The position numbers and the translations under genes are program-made. The notes beneath the pieces were generated by a model that saw only the letters and a program-made list of their open reading frames with translations, did not search any database and was not told where the DNA came from. DNA of 64,000 nt. Origin: Allodiplogaster sudhausi. Lineage: Eukaryota; Nematoda; Chromadorea; Rhabditida; Diplogasteridae. The DNA lies in NCBI GenBank assembly GCA_945643635.1, contig CALZFC010000001.1, positions 7,132,501-7,196,500 of the forward strand, read 5' to 3'. This document shows, piece after piece, positions 1-10,610 of the stretch. Within the stretch, counting starts at the first letter, position 1. Every line of letters starts with the position of its first letter.

Positions 1-148
1 AGCTTGAAAACCCAAAACCTTCTTCTTCTTATAACAACAGAAAATTGCCACTGAAACTGGCGAGCATTAAAACAACTAAGCTAACAGCTCCGCTACGAAA
101 TTTGTTTAAATTTCACATTTCTAATTTTTGAAAATGAAAACTGAATAC

Positions 149-530
149 TTGTCCGTGAATGTCGCCCACGACTACGACAGGAGAATTTATCTCCACGAGT
201 GTGTTCTCCTTCCGGAAGAATGGCACGATTCCCTCGATGAGCTTCATCACGTCTGACTTGTTGAAGGGGAACTAAACATGGAAGCTGTTAAGTATTTCTT
301 AAAGTATTTGAAAAATTATAATTTTATTATTATTTAACATCTTTCTTCAAACGTAGCTACATATATAAAGGACCATAAGAGTTGAAATTTTAAAGGCCGA
401 TTCTTCTGACCTTCGAGCCGCGCTCCTTGCGCGTCATCCTAGATATCAGCTTGTGCAGCTTCTTCATTTTCAGCTCCTTAAAGTACTCCGAATATAGTGT
501 CTCCAATGAAAGGATCAGAGACTTATTGCG
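149..530 (-). CDS. PP1-like Ser/Thr protein phosphatase, two N-terminal exons (partial)
   Basis: Two minus-strand exons, 530-411 (40 codons) and 271-149 (41 codons), join in phase 0 with good acceptors (ttctag, gtttag) and GT donors. The second exon ends in VVVVGDIHGQ; GDIHG is the first metal-binding signature of PPP-family phosphatases (Asp and His bind the dinuclear metal). The first exon is Lys/Arg-rich and would be the helical N-terminus. The family dephosphorylates Ser/Thr residues in cytosol or nucleus, and nematodes carry large PP1-like expansions with sperm or germline roles. The gene continues leftward past the window edge, so the GDxVDRG and GNHE motifs cannot be checked. The sequence before GDIHG differs from canonical PP1, so a diverged paralogue is likely. 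Confidence 0.75.
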
Positions 531-752
531 CTAGAAATTACCGATTAAAAAATACAAGTGAAAATAGTGATTAACTGTCAAATAATCAATTTGCAACGAA
601 ATGTAGTTTCCCTGAAAGCTGAAGTTCTAAAATATATGGAAACGTGAAAAATTTTTGCACGTTTGGCCTCAGAACCCAGAAATAAATCGATAAAAATCTA
701 CCTCCCGGTAAGGCAAATTTTGTCTGCAATTCCAGCTGGGGCTTCTTCAAGT

Positions 753-814
753 GGCTGCGTAGTCTAGTGGATAAGGCGGTTGCGTTACAGTTTGCAGTTC
801 TCGGGTTCGAAAAC
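753..814 (+). pseudogene. tRNA-like remnant
   Basis: An A-box-like stretch (TAGTCTAGTGGATAAGG) is followed by a B-box-like GGGTTCGAAAAC. The 3' half is cut short where the 1.5-kb direct repeat begins at 819, and no acceptor stem can be formed. It is a decayed tRNA or a tRNA-derived SINE head, not a working tRNA gene. Confidence 0.4.
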
Positions 815-818
815 GAAA

Positions 819-2313
819 AAATTTCGAATATATCATTATTTTAGGCGTGTAAACAAATGGTGAAAAATTCAATATGATTGAACCATGAGAAAGTGTATTT
901 CGACCTCAAAGATCCGTGTCAAAAACCTGCTAGTCTTTGACATGGTGCTAATGGCATGAGGGTCATGCCTGAGCATTAAGGAGACATTTTTGGTTGAAAA
1001 TTTTTGCGTCAATCGCTTCAGCGACCTCGAAAACCGCGGGAAACATGTTTTGATATCTGATTTCCGACTTTGACTTTTTCACTATCCACGCCCGACAAAC
1101 AAAATCTCACACAAGGCCTCAGTAACAAAGTCGTCCGATCTGGCAAGTTAGGCAACATCGGGCGAAGACAGTCTGGGGTTCATGTCACAAGCGAGTCGCG
1201 CATAAGGCCACACCACCGATATGAAATCATGAATAAGGCCGAACGAAACAAGTGAAATCGCACATAAGGACGAGCAACGAAATGAAATCACATCATAAGT
1301 ATAGATCAACGAAGTGAAATCACACATAACGCAAGGAAATTAAATCATATACAACAAAGACCAAGGAAAATGACAAAAAGTTAGAAAATTCCTAAGAACA
1401 CATTCCTGGACTAATTTTTCTCGTAGATTCCGAAAATCGTGTTCCCAAGTTCTCACGATCAATACTTTTGAAGATACAAGGTCAACCAAGTTTGTAACTT
1501 CTATCTTTCCTTTGGCTTAAGGTATAAATGCTTCATTAAAAGAAATTATAAGTTTCATCGCGGTTGTGCATTTGAATTTCGATGGTTGTGCATTTGAATT
1601 TCGATGATAAAATCGGGGTGAAAGCGAGATAAAGAGTGAAATATTGTTTACTTGTAGGTTGAATATAGAAATATGGTCAATTTGTGGCAGAATTTTGTTC
1701 TGGCGCCCGTGTCATCGCTTCAAATGTTAACGCATGCATAATAAAAAAAATTTAAAGTAGCCAAAACATGTTTGGAAGAGCTAACGGTACGGCATAGTTA
1801 TAAAAACGGCGTGTTTTGTTTAAATTTGTGCCAGTATATAAACGAGCGTAAAAAATTGAATCAGCATGTGGTTGAATTTGGTAACAGCCGTTTGTATATG
1901 CTTTTGCTATATATGTCGATGGTGTAGTCGCGATTGAACGGTTTTGTGATTTTATTTGGTCGATTTGGATTTCTTTCACCGGCCTAGCAGTTAAAATTAT
2001 GTATTTTCGATCGTACATGGTTACCGTATGTTTTTTTATAATATGTTTGCGATGAGTTTGTGGAGTGGGTGATATAATTAAACCGCGTATTGAGAGGAAA
2101 CTTGTACCGGATGTTCATCATTTGGCCGTCTCGGCTTGACGTGCAGTGGAGCTGAGAGAGCCTTCTTGGCTCGGCGTTTCGTCGAGCTGAGATGGCCTTC
2201 TTAGCTCTACGTGCAGTGCAGCCGGGAATAGCCTTTTTTAATGGTTTTTTTTATCAATTGTAAAAAGATGATGTACTTCTTAGAATTACCTGAAAAATTA
2301 GAAGACCTTATTA
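819..2313. repeat. 1.5-kb direct repeat, copy 1
   Basis: This block recurs almost unchanged at 3303-4798 (offset 2484-2485 bp; one extra A in copy 2 and a few substitutions). It starts at AAATTTCGAATATATC and ends at GACCTTATTA. It has no credible coding capacity: its small ORFs are AT-rich and unrelated to known families. A GC-richer part at about 2131-2260 carries repeated motifs of the type GAGCTGAGATGGCC, which reappear in inverted orientation near 29.1 and 32.5 kb. The ends are not TG...CA, which argues against LTRs. Confidence 0.85.
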
Positions 2314-2326
2314 CGTTTCTACGTTT

Positions 2327-3030
2327 TTAATCCAAGCCAGAGATGAAAAAGACGCGAGGATTTATAAATCTGCCGAATCTCTTCTTCAATCCGAAAATAT
2401 GCGGAACGAGGAGATAAAACTGGATTTCGACTGAGAGCGACCAGACATGAGTGAAGAGGTCTTCTTTGTTAACATCCCGTAAGGTAGGGAAACAACGTGA
2501 TCCTTACCCCCAAGGAAGCTATTATAAAGGTAACCACCTCAAAATAGTCGTATATGTGAACCAGGGCCAATATATTAGAGACAAATGCGAGGGCTTCCAG
2601 AGCAGACTTCTAAGGATCTATTTCTTTAATGATGAATTATGAGAACGGATGTTCCCTTAATGAAGTTTATACCATGAATAAAGGAAATAACCCGATCTTG
2701 GCGCCCTCCAGAAGAACTGGATCGATTTGCCAACTGAAGATGGCGATTGCCACTGCGCAGTAAAGAAGATGAAGCGGAAGAATTCGTCGGAGGCGTCGGA
2801 AGTAGAAGTCGGCCACCACGGCCGCCGTTAGGAATCAACCGGCTTTTTCCAGGGCCCGGCCGATGATGCGGACGATTAGGAAGCCGGAGATCACAAAGAA
2901 ACTGAATTACACCTTTGACGGGGACGTTGAACAGAATGTCTAACATATCCACTCCAAGGAAGCCATTCGGAAAGAACTCGGGATAGAAGTGGAAGAGGAG
3001 GACCGCTGCAATTGCTACGCCTCTTAGACC
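2327..3030 (-). pseudogene. Acyltransferase-3 (OafA/NRF-6-like) membrane acyltransferase remnant
   Basis: Minus-strand exons at 3030-2945, 2901-2673, 2609-2535 and about 2463-2327. The first reads GLRGVAIAAVLLFHFYPEFF, then FLGVD, matching the start of acyltransferase-3 proteins. A 43-nt intron joins it to IFFVISGFLIV. Later come YFRRLRRILPLHLLY and HVWSLSVEIQFYLLVP, the family's WSLSVE signature. These enzymes are multi-pass membrane proteins that acylate sugars or lipids. An in-frame TGA (2837-2835) interrupts exon 2 between the GRALEKAG and FLTAAVV parts. The last intron has no phase-compatible acceptor that I can find, and the gene is cut by the direct repeat at 2313. I read it as a broken gene. 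Confidence 0.75.
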
Positions 3031-3302
3031 CTGAACGAAAATATACTTCTTTCTTTAGCAGATTAGATGATTTTAAGAATGAATAATCACAAATATAGAT
3101 GAATTACTAAGAAAGATTATCACAAAGGGTGATTACATTGAACGAACTTGAACGTCATTCCGCTGTGAAACAGTGTGGCATGCAAACTCCTTGGAAGTTT
3201 GTTGCGGAAGAAGAGCTCTCTCTGCTTCTGGGCTTTTGACATAGTAGAAAATGTTTTTGGTTTTTTGACGCCTAATCGATTTATTACATTCATATCCGGA
3301 TG

Positions 3303-4798
3303 AAATTTCGAATATATCATTATTTTAGGCGTGTAAACAAATGGTGAAAAATTCAATATGATTGAACCATGAGAAAGTGTATTTCGACCTCAAAGATCCG
3401 TGTCAAAAACCTGCTAGTCTTTGACATGGTGCTAATGGCATGAGGGTCATGCCTGAGCATTAAGGAGACATTTTTGGTTGAAAATTTTTGCGTCAATCGC
3501 TTCAGCAACCTCGAAAACCGCGGGAAACATGTTTTGATATCTGATTTCCGACTTTGACTTTTTCACTATCCACGCCCGACAAACAAAATCTCACACAAGG
3601 CCTCAGTAACAAAGTCGTCCGATCTGGCAAGTTAGGCAACATCGGGCGGAGACAGTCTGGGGTTCATGTCACAAGCGAGTCGCGCATAAGGCCACACCAC
3701 CGATATGAAATCATGAATAAGGCCGAACGAAACAAGTGAAATCGCACATAAGGACGAGCAACGAAATGAAATCACATCATAAGTATAGATCAACGAAGTG
3801 AAATCACACATAACGCAAGGAAATTAAATCATATACAACAAAGACCAAGGAAAATGACAAAAAGTTAGAAAATTCCTAAGAACACATTCCTGGACTAATT
3901 TTTCTCGTAGATTCCGAAAATCGTGTTCCCAAGTTCTCACGATCAATACTTTTGAAGATACAAGGTCAACCAAGTTTGTAACTTCTATCTTTCCTTTGGC
4001 TTAAGGTATAAATGCTTCATTAAAAGAAATTATAAGTTTCATCGCGGTTGTGCATTTGAATTTCGATGGTTGTGCATTTGAATTTCGATGATAAAATCGG
4101 GGTGAAAGCGAGATAAAGAGTGAAATATTGTTTACTTGTAGGTTGAATATAGAAATATGGTCAATTTGTGGCAGAATTTTGTTCTGGCGCCCGTGTCATC
4201 GCTTCAAATGTTAACGCATGCATAATAAAAAAAAATTTAAAGTAGCCAAAACATGTTTGGAAGAGCTAACGGTACGGCATAGTTATAAAAACGGCGTGTT
4301 TTGTTTAAATTTGTGCCAGTATATAAACGAGCGTAAAAAATTGAATCAGCATGTGGTTGAATTTGGTAACAGCCGTTTGTATATGCTTTTGCTATATATG
4401 TCGATGGTGTAGTCGCGATTGAACGGTTTTGTGATTTTATTTGGTCGATTTGGATTTCTTTCACCGGCCTAGCAGTTAAAATTATGTATTTTCGATCGTA
4501 CATGGTTACCGTATGTTTTTTTATAATATGTTTGCGATGAGTTTGTGGAGTGGGTGATATAATTAAACCGCGTATTGAGAGGAAACTTGTACCGGATGTT
4601 CATCATTTGGCCGTCTCGGCTTGACGTGCAGTGGAGCTGAGAGAGCCTTCTTGGCTCGGCGTTTCGTCGAGCTGAGATGGCCTTCTTAGCTCTACGTGCA
4701 GTGCAGCCGGGAATAGCCTTTTTTAATGGTTTTTTTTATCAATTGTAAAAAGATGATGTACTTCTTAGAATTACCTGAAAAATTAGAAGACCTTATTA
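3303..4798. repeat. 1.5-kb direct repeat, copy 2
   Basis: Near-identical to 819-2313. Unlike copy 1 it runs straight into the 441-bp tandem repeat that follows. The two copies enclose a 989-bp spacer holding the acyltransferase remnant, so a tandem duplication of about 2.5 kb (repeat plus spacer) is a possible origin. Confidence 0.85.
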
Positions 4799-5632
4799 GT
4801 GCATAGGATTACTTAAACTATTTAACTTTTTGATGAGCTGTATTCGTAAGCTCTTTGTCGTGTTCGGAACTCTTCTTCAAACCTTTGATGTTTTCTTTTC
4901 TCTACTTGCACTAAAGCTAAAACTCCTTAACTCTTCTTTAACTCCCTAAGCTTAGCTGAGCCCCTGAACTCTAAAAACCCCCTAACTTTTCTTTAACTCC
5001 CTAAGCTTAACTGAGACCCTAAACTCCTGAGACCCTGAACTCTAAAAACTCCTTAACTTTTCTTTAACTAGCTATGCTTAGCTGAGACCCTGAACTCTAA
5101 AAACTCCAAAACTCTTAAGCTCCCTAAAATAGTAGTACCCCAGAAAATAGCTTAACTTAGTTAACTAGTTGAACTTACAAATACTTGTTCTAGATGATGT
5201 ACTTCTTAGAATTACCTGAAAAATTAGAAGACCTTATTAGTGCATAGGATTACTTAAACTATTTAACTTTTTGATGAGCTGTATTCGTAAGCTCTTTGTC
5301 GTGTTCGGAACTCTTCTTCAAACCTTTGATGTTTTCTTTTCTCTACTTGCACTAAAGCTAAAACTCCTTAACTCTTCTTTAACTCCCTAAGCTTAGCTGA
5401 GCCCCTGAACTCTAAAAACCCCCTAACTTTTCTTTAACTCCCTAAGCTTAACTGAGACCCTAAACTCCTGAGACCCTGAACTCTAAAAACTCCTTAACTT
5501 TTCTTTAACTAGCTATGCTTAGCTGAGACCCTGAACTCTAAAAACTCCAAAACTCTTAAGCTCCCTAAAATAGTAGTACTCCAGAAAATAGCTTAACTTA
5601 GTTAACTAGTTGAACTTACAAATACTTGTTCT
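4751..5632. repeat. 441-bp tandem repeat, two units, with internal minisatellite
   Basis: Unit 1 (4751-5191) and unit 2 (5192-5632) are nearly identical. Each contains several copies of a roughly 45-50 bp motif around TTTAACTCCCTAAGCTTAGC and GAACTCTAAAAACTCC. The start of each unit repeats the end of the 1.5-kb direct repeat. The same minisatellite family, inverted, lies at about 28.38-28.86 and 31.76-32.23 kb. Confidence 0.85.
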
Positions 5633-5639
5633 AAATGAT

Positions 5640-6840
5640 TGTTTTGTACATGTTTCATGTTTCATCGCGGTTGTGAATTTGAAATTCAAATTTCGAGATT
5701 TGCTTTGACGTTCATGTCATCGACTATTATTGCCAAGATGTGCAGATTTGTGACAGTTTCATGCTCATTCACTTCGTTTGCGAGAGGTCGGCTCTCTCTC
5801 CCTCTTCATTTCTTGCTTTTACCTTGGGAACAAGTGCATTCTTGTTAACAATTCATTTTTAATACATTTGTTTTTGGTCAAGCATCAACATTGTGTAGCA
5901 CCAACACGCATTTCATTACAGTTAATGCAATTTTTCTATTGCGGATGTCCAATATCCGGTGACATTTGCATATTATTGTGAGTGTAAATATGAAGGTGAT
6001 GATGGATAACTCGATATAATATGTTTTTCGAGCATTCAGTTGGAAGATTGTGACCGTTTAGTCGGTTGATGACGGATGTTATTCATCCGTTGACAGCTGC
6101 AGATGTTTGTGTTTGATGTGTTGGCTTGAAATAATGAAAGAGGCGAAGACTTCATAGCCTTTATATGAGTTTAAGAAATATGGTTGGTGACTATTGAGAG
6201 ATCTGGTCGGTATTATTATTTCCATTTGTAGATTTGTACGAAGTTTAGCTGATTTGGCCGTTTTGGTTTTTTCTCTAATTTCAATGATTATCAATTATCG
6301 GCAAAGAGAAAAGCGAGAAAAGGGAATAATTATTCCTATTTGTTTGGATTGTGTAAATATGACAAAAACTGTCAATTTGCGGTGGAATGTTTTTATGGCG
6401 CCTGTTGTTGGGCATTCGGCGGCCTGAATTTCGAGATGCCGAGAAAGTTTGAAATATCAGATTCGGGGGAGTGAAGTGGGCGGCAGAGTTTGAAAAAGAG
6501 GCGTTTGTGGAGTAATATTTGTGGTTGGCGTCCAGCCAACCTTTGCCAATTTGCATGTTTGCATATTAAAGAGAGTGAAATGTTGAAATAGAATATTTGG
6601 AGGAGGGAAGAGTGTGTCGGTTTTTATAAATGTAGCTTGTATTAGCTCAATTTGTGTCTGGCCTCCTGTCTGGCGCCCATCGGGTATTAATTTGGAAGCC
6701 TGCGTACCAAGGAGCGTGAAAAGGTGAAAATATAGGAGTGAAGGGATGAAAGATGAATAAGCAACCCTGAAAATTTCATTGACTTTCATCGACATTGAAG
6801 GAAAATATGCATGACAAACCAAGAGTTAATATACTTCTGA
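5640..6840. repeat. Diverged repeat related to the 1.5-kb direct repeat
   Basis: Scattered similarity to 1556-1720: GTTTCATCGCGGTTGTG near 5656, and TGTCAATTTGCGGTGG... followed by a TGGCGCC motif near 6368-6402 and again near 6680. I see no gene here; the ORFs on both strands are low-complexity or overlapping shadows. Most likely an older copy of the same element family. Confidence 0.45.
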
Positions 6841-6923
6841 CCAGCAATGTATGTATGTATCTATCTACTTAAACAAAGCTACAGATGTGAAACGCATGTG
6901 TATCATCTATCGATTTGTTTCAG

Positions 6924-7061
6924 GTACTTATGCTACCGATCTTCAAGTTCTGCAAAAGCGAGAAAGAGTCTGCCGTCGTCCCACTCGACCCCTCCTTAAC
7001 GACGGTAGTCACGAACTACGCCAATAACACAACACCGGGGGCATCTAAAAACGTGACTTAA
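6924..7061 (+). CDS. Candidate 3' terminal exon, unknown protein
   Basis: A strong acceptor (tgtttcag) opens a 46-codon frame beginning VLMLPIFKFCKSEKES and ending GASKNVT, with stop at 7059-7061. AATAAA overlaps the stop (7060-7065), as expected for a short nematode 3' end. The hydrophobic start followed by a Lys/Ser/Thr-rich tail would fit the cytoplasmic end of a membrane protein. No upstream exon could be matched because repeats precede it. I do not recognise the family. Confidence 0.4.
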   Translation, partial: VLMLPIFKFCKSEKESAVVPLDPSLTTVVTNYANNTTPGASKNVT

Positions 7062-7268
7062 TAAAAGTGTAATTATAAGTATGAATGTTACAAAGTGAGA
7101 TCAGCGGTCTAATTCAGTGTCTGCATTGTCCTCAATCGATCGCTGTGCTTAGTGTCCAAAATGCATTTCTTTTCTAAAAAAAATCGTTTAAATTGCATTG
7201 CAGAACCTACGTGATCATGATTAACTCTAATTTTCTAAACTGAAATCCCCTTTGATATCACATTTCAG

Positions 7269-7435
7269 GCTTCAATGTCGGTAGCAGCGGCGACGCGCTC
7301 CTCATAAGTATTCTCCGTTTCCGATCCACTATCGTTGTGAAGTGCCCACGAAACCAGACAAGCAGACTACGTCGAACTTCTACGATAGAACGAAGAACGA
7401 AAACAAAAGACTCTCGAAGCATTTTTGAAGACTAA
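7269..7435 (+). CDS. Weak candidate exon, Arg/Lys-rich C-terminus
   Basis: Acceptor acatttcag at 7268 opens a phase-2 frame of 55 codons (FNVGSSGDALLIS..., ending SRSIFED, stop at 7433-7435). It could be an alternative last exon of the gene ending at 7061 or a chance frame. The acceptor is good; nothing else supports it. Confidence 0.25.
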
Positions 7436-8327
7436 AAATGTTACAAAACGCCAAAAATTATTGCATTTGTTATAAAAACAGCTAATCTTATTTCTCCTGT
7501 AGATGGTTTCCTTTATTTTATATACATACATTTCAATTTTCTGGTGAATCTGAGTTATCGCCGCACATTATGACATGCAAGCTATTTTCCATATTCTTCG
7601 TTACCGAGAGTTGAATGAATACTTCCAGACCAATTGCTAAAGTGTAATCCTTTACATTTATTTTCAAAAAAGTGCTCACTCTGCTATTCCCATACACGCA
7701 AGAAAAATTACCAATACGAATTGCAGTAATAGTAAATACAATTGCCGCATTACTTACAATGAGTGCAATGACAATCAGTGGCAAGAAGAAAGTTGGTTAA
7801 AAAAGGCAAACATACCTGCAAACCGTTTATCCTATGAATAGAGTTTCCCTGCACGAACAACAACATGTCATCACGCTCGTATTCCTACTTTGTAAAGTAA
7901 TGAAATTACGAAAAAAAACATATAACAAACGAGAGCAGTGAAGCACAAGCGAGCAAAATAGAACTACGCCAAGGAAGTAATAGTTTAAACTATTGAGGTA
8001 AAATGAATCATGAAATTCCTGTGTTAACTAACTAATTTTTGCGAATATCAATCATTGTCGACGATATGCACCACAGTGGTATTACGAATTAGGAAAACAA
8101 ATGGTATTTTTCCTTGTGTCTACTCTCTATGGTTTCCATGCATCCACCATTATGAAGTACTGATACAATATTCTAATTGTCAAGGAAGTCTGTTGTTTAT
8201 ACATGCATATGTATGTATGAATATATAATATGCAAATGTAATATATATATATATATATTTATATGTTATAAAGAAATATATACATATATATATATATAAC
8301 ATATTTTTAAGTGTTGAGAATTTCAAT

Positions 8328-8447
8328 ATGTTGTTGTATTTTTGAAGATTAAAACATCCATAATCTCCTACATACATACATACATACATGCATACATATG
8401 TATGTAGGAGATTATGGATGTTTTAATCATCAAAAATACAACAACAT
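8328..8447. repeat. Near-perfect inverted repeat (foldback MITE-like)
   Basis: The left arm from 8328 (ATGTTGTTGTATTTTT...) pairs with the right arm ending at 8447 (...AATACAACAACAT) through about 50 bp including GGAGATTATGGATGTTTT. The loop is made of CATA/TATG microsatellite. An RNA copy would fold into one long hairpin. Confidence 0.8.
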
Positions 8448-8584
8448 GATGAGTCTGATCTACAGGACAGGCAAGTAATCGAACCATCGCCATATCTGTC
8501 ACAGATCTTTCCAAGTCAGACACACTACCAATACACTAAGAGGCATGAGAGCAACAGGGGAGGTGTACATACGTTTGAAACTTA

Positions 8585-8815
8585 ATTCTCTAACTCTCTC
8601 GCTCTCTCTCTCTCTCTGTATACGTCTTTCTCCGTCTCTGTCTCTACATCTCTCTATGGTGTTCTCTATATCTATCTCCTAGCGAAATTAGAACACGTGC
8701 ATATGTTCAAGACTCTATCTCGCTCACTCTCTCTCTCTCTCACTCTCGCTCTCTCTCACTCTCTCTGTCTCTCTCACTATCTCTCTCACTCTCTCGCTTG
8801 CTACTTGGATCAACA
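8585..8815. repeat. CT/GA simple-sequence tract
   Basis: Runs of TCTCTC with interruptions (CTCGCTCTC, CTCACTCTC). Between the hairpin at 8447 and the Maverick remnant near 9 kb I see no gene. Confidence 0.9.
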
Positions 8816-8998
8816 ACGTATTGATACGCTAAAGGCTCCCTCTCAATATATCTTTCTATGCCCTTCATTCTGAGAGGTGAAATATACTACTTTACACAAA
8901 GATGTGTCAATGGAAAACCAATGTATAGTTATACTCGTCAAACAGTTCACGTTTTATTCCAACAGAAACATGCTGATAACAAACCGCAAAATTTTAAT

Positions 8999-9256
8999 CT
9001 ATGAAAACAATTTTTCTCTTTTATTTTTTAGTGTAACATTATGAAATATCGCAGACTGCATTGTTTGATTTGCAATAATGCACGATTTGCACAGAATAAT
9101 ATTTGTCATGTTCATTCCTGACGAATCGTTCAGTCGAGCACATGCATTGCAAACAGCAAGAATGATAAGTCTATGACTTTTCAACAAGTGTGCGCCATTG
9201 TTGATACTTGTTGGTGGCCGATATGAATTGACGAGTTCTTTGAAGCTTTTCTGCAA
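8999..9256 (-). CDS. Unassigned ORF at the edge of the Maverick remnant
   Basis: An open frame of about 85-110 codons, AT-rich like the neighbouring Maverick genes and on the same strand. It contains a Cys/His-bearing middle part (AVCNACARLND... CKSCIIANQT). It may be a Maverick accessory gene fragment. No family recognised. The first ATG choice is unclear, since the open frame extends upstream of the first plausible start. Confidence 0.25.
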   Translation of the reverse strand: MQKSFKELVNSYRPPTSINNGAHLLKSHRLIILAVCNACARLNDSSGMNMTNIILCKSCIIANQTMQSAIFHNVTLKNKREKLFS

Positions 9257-9584
9257 GTATCTTCGTAAACGTTTAGGAGAAGCACAACATTGCTATATCT
9301 CTGTAGAACCTTAGCGGACGGTCCCTCTTTTGTTGTTTCGAGCAGAGGTGGGTGTTGTCGTTTTCTCTATATTAGTTGGATTTATATATAGCAATATTTT
9401 TTTTAAAGGGTAGTAAAAATAGTAACTTACACGTGAAGTTGAAGTAGTATTGGCACTAAACTCTTCCTTCTCAGACAAGGGGAAGAGGCTGACGACGAAG
9501 ATAAAGACGAGGATGATTGTGAAGAGTTTGGACGAGGCATTGCAACTATTCTAAAGAAATGGTAGTATACTAAATGAACAGCAA

Positions 9585-9992
9585 TCACTCTTCAAAGGGG
9601 CGGAACTGTACGTAAACTTCTTCAGTTTCATCAACAAGAAGTTGAATGGTTCCAATAGGTCTAATGTAACGCATTTGACGAGATTGATGAGTTTCTTCAC
9701 CATGGGTTCGTTTTACGTGTCGGCGGAGGTTAAAACCAGTGGCATAGCTATTTCCACAATCACCACAATTAAAAACATTGGATTTGCTTGTTGAACTCTT
9801 AATATCCGTTTCAACAGTTATTGAAGGATTAGGTTGAGGAGGTGAAGATTGTTCGATAACATTATTTTTATTTGGTGTGCTAATATCAGAAGTTATGGGG
9901 GCAACAGATGTTGACACTGGAGAAGATTTGCGGTCACCAGCAGGCATCGTGCACTTTTTTTTGAGAATGACTGTGTGGCTATGAAACCCCAC
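9585..9992 (-). CDS. Single C2H2 zinc-finger protein (Maverick-associated)
   Basis: The frame has a Ser/Thr/Pro-rich N-terminal half and then one C2H2 finger: CGDCGNSYATGFNLRRHVKR with the final His in THGEE, i.e. C-x2-C-x12-H-x4-H. The C-terminus is acidic (DETEEVYVQFRPFEE). The frame overlaps the end of the protease ORF by 14 nt, but the better start is the internal Met (MPAGDRKS, about 9947), which removes the overlap. Same strand and AT-rich codon use as the capsid genes. A nucleic-acid-binding role is inferred from the finger only. Single-finger proteins of this kind may be element-encoded or host-derived. Confidence 0.6.
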   Translation of the reverse strand: MGFHSHTVILKKKCTMPAGDRKSSPVSTSVAPITSDISTPNKNNVIEQSSPPQPNPSITVETDIKSSTSKSNVFNCGDCGNSYATGFNLRRHVKRTHGEETHQSRQMRYIRPIGTIQLLVDETEEVYVQFRPFEE

Positions 9993-10491
9993 CTTTTATA
10001 CAATGACGCAGGTGTGACATGTACCACCTGTAGACAATTTCGTCATTCTTAAATAGATGACGTTTACTGAATAATTTCGTAATACCTAACATACTAATTC
10101 CTTTGCAACGCAAATAGAGGTAGAATAAACAATAATGGCCACAAATTACACTATTTGTACTTTGCATACGATGTTGCAAAAACCGTACTTGTTGAAATTG
10201 CGAAAGCCATCCATCAAGTTGTTCTGTAGGTTTTTTAGCCAATGAGTCGTAATATTCTGCTGTATTTGTTGTCCCTACATAGACTGCAATCCAATGTTCA
10301 CCAATGCTTTTGGAAGTGGCTGTATTCCAAACAATACAAAAAGGACGGTGATAAGGTAGCACTACATTTGCGTCACAAGGATAGCTACCGATATAATACT
10401 TTCTTGTTGTTGTGCATGTACACAAGAAATTGTTTATTTCTATGTTTGTAAGAGCATGAACATTTCTAGACATATTCAGTTTTATCTGCAT
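9979..10491 (-). CDS. Adenain-type cysteine protease (Maverick/Polinton PRO)
   Basis: 170 codons, close to adenovirus-protease-like proteins of Mavericks. His66 lies in GEHWIAVYV, an acidic partner (Asp82) follows in EYYDSL, Gln110 comes next and Cys117 lies in SVICGHYC. The Gln-to-Cys spacing of seven residues and the order His-Asp/Glu-Gln-Cys match the C5 family. In Mavericks this enzyme is thought to mature capsid proteins. The frame is open throughout and keeps its catalytic residues. The true start may be the second Met (MSRNVHAL). It lies downstream of the capsid genes on the same strand, as part of one morphogenesis module. Confidence 0.85.
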   Translation of the reverse strand: MQIKLNMSRNVHALTNIEINNFLCTCTTTRKYYIGSYPCDANVVLPYHRPFCIVWNTATSKSIGEHWIAVYVGTTNTAEYYDSLAKKPTEQLDGWLSQFQQVRFLQHRMQSTNSVICGHYCLFYLYLRCKGISMLGITKLFSKRHLFKNDEIVYRWYMSHLRHCIKGGVS

Positions 10492-10610
10492 GTGAAATCG
10501 AATATTTTCAACAATCGTGACTGTACATAGTTTTCATCAGATATAATACACTAAATAGCTACTGAGATCATCATCAACATAGTGGAGCAATTTCCATACA
10601 AAAAGGAAAA

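Noticed and set aside
819..4798. Two 1.5-kb direct repeats as LTRs of a retrotransposon
   Set aside because: No TG...CA ends, no primer-binding site or polypurine tract, and the 1-kb interior holds a host-like acyltransferase gene with introns. A tandem duplication fits better.
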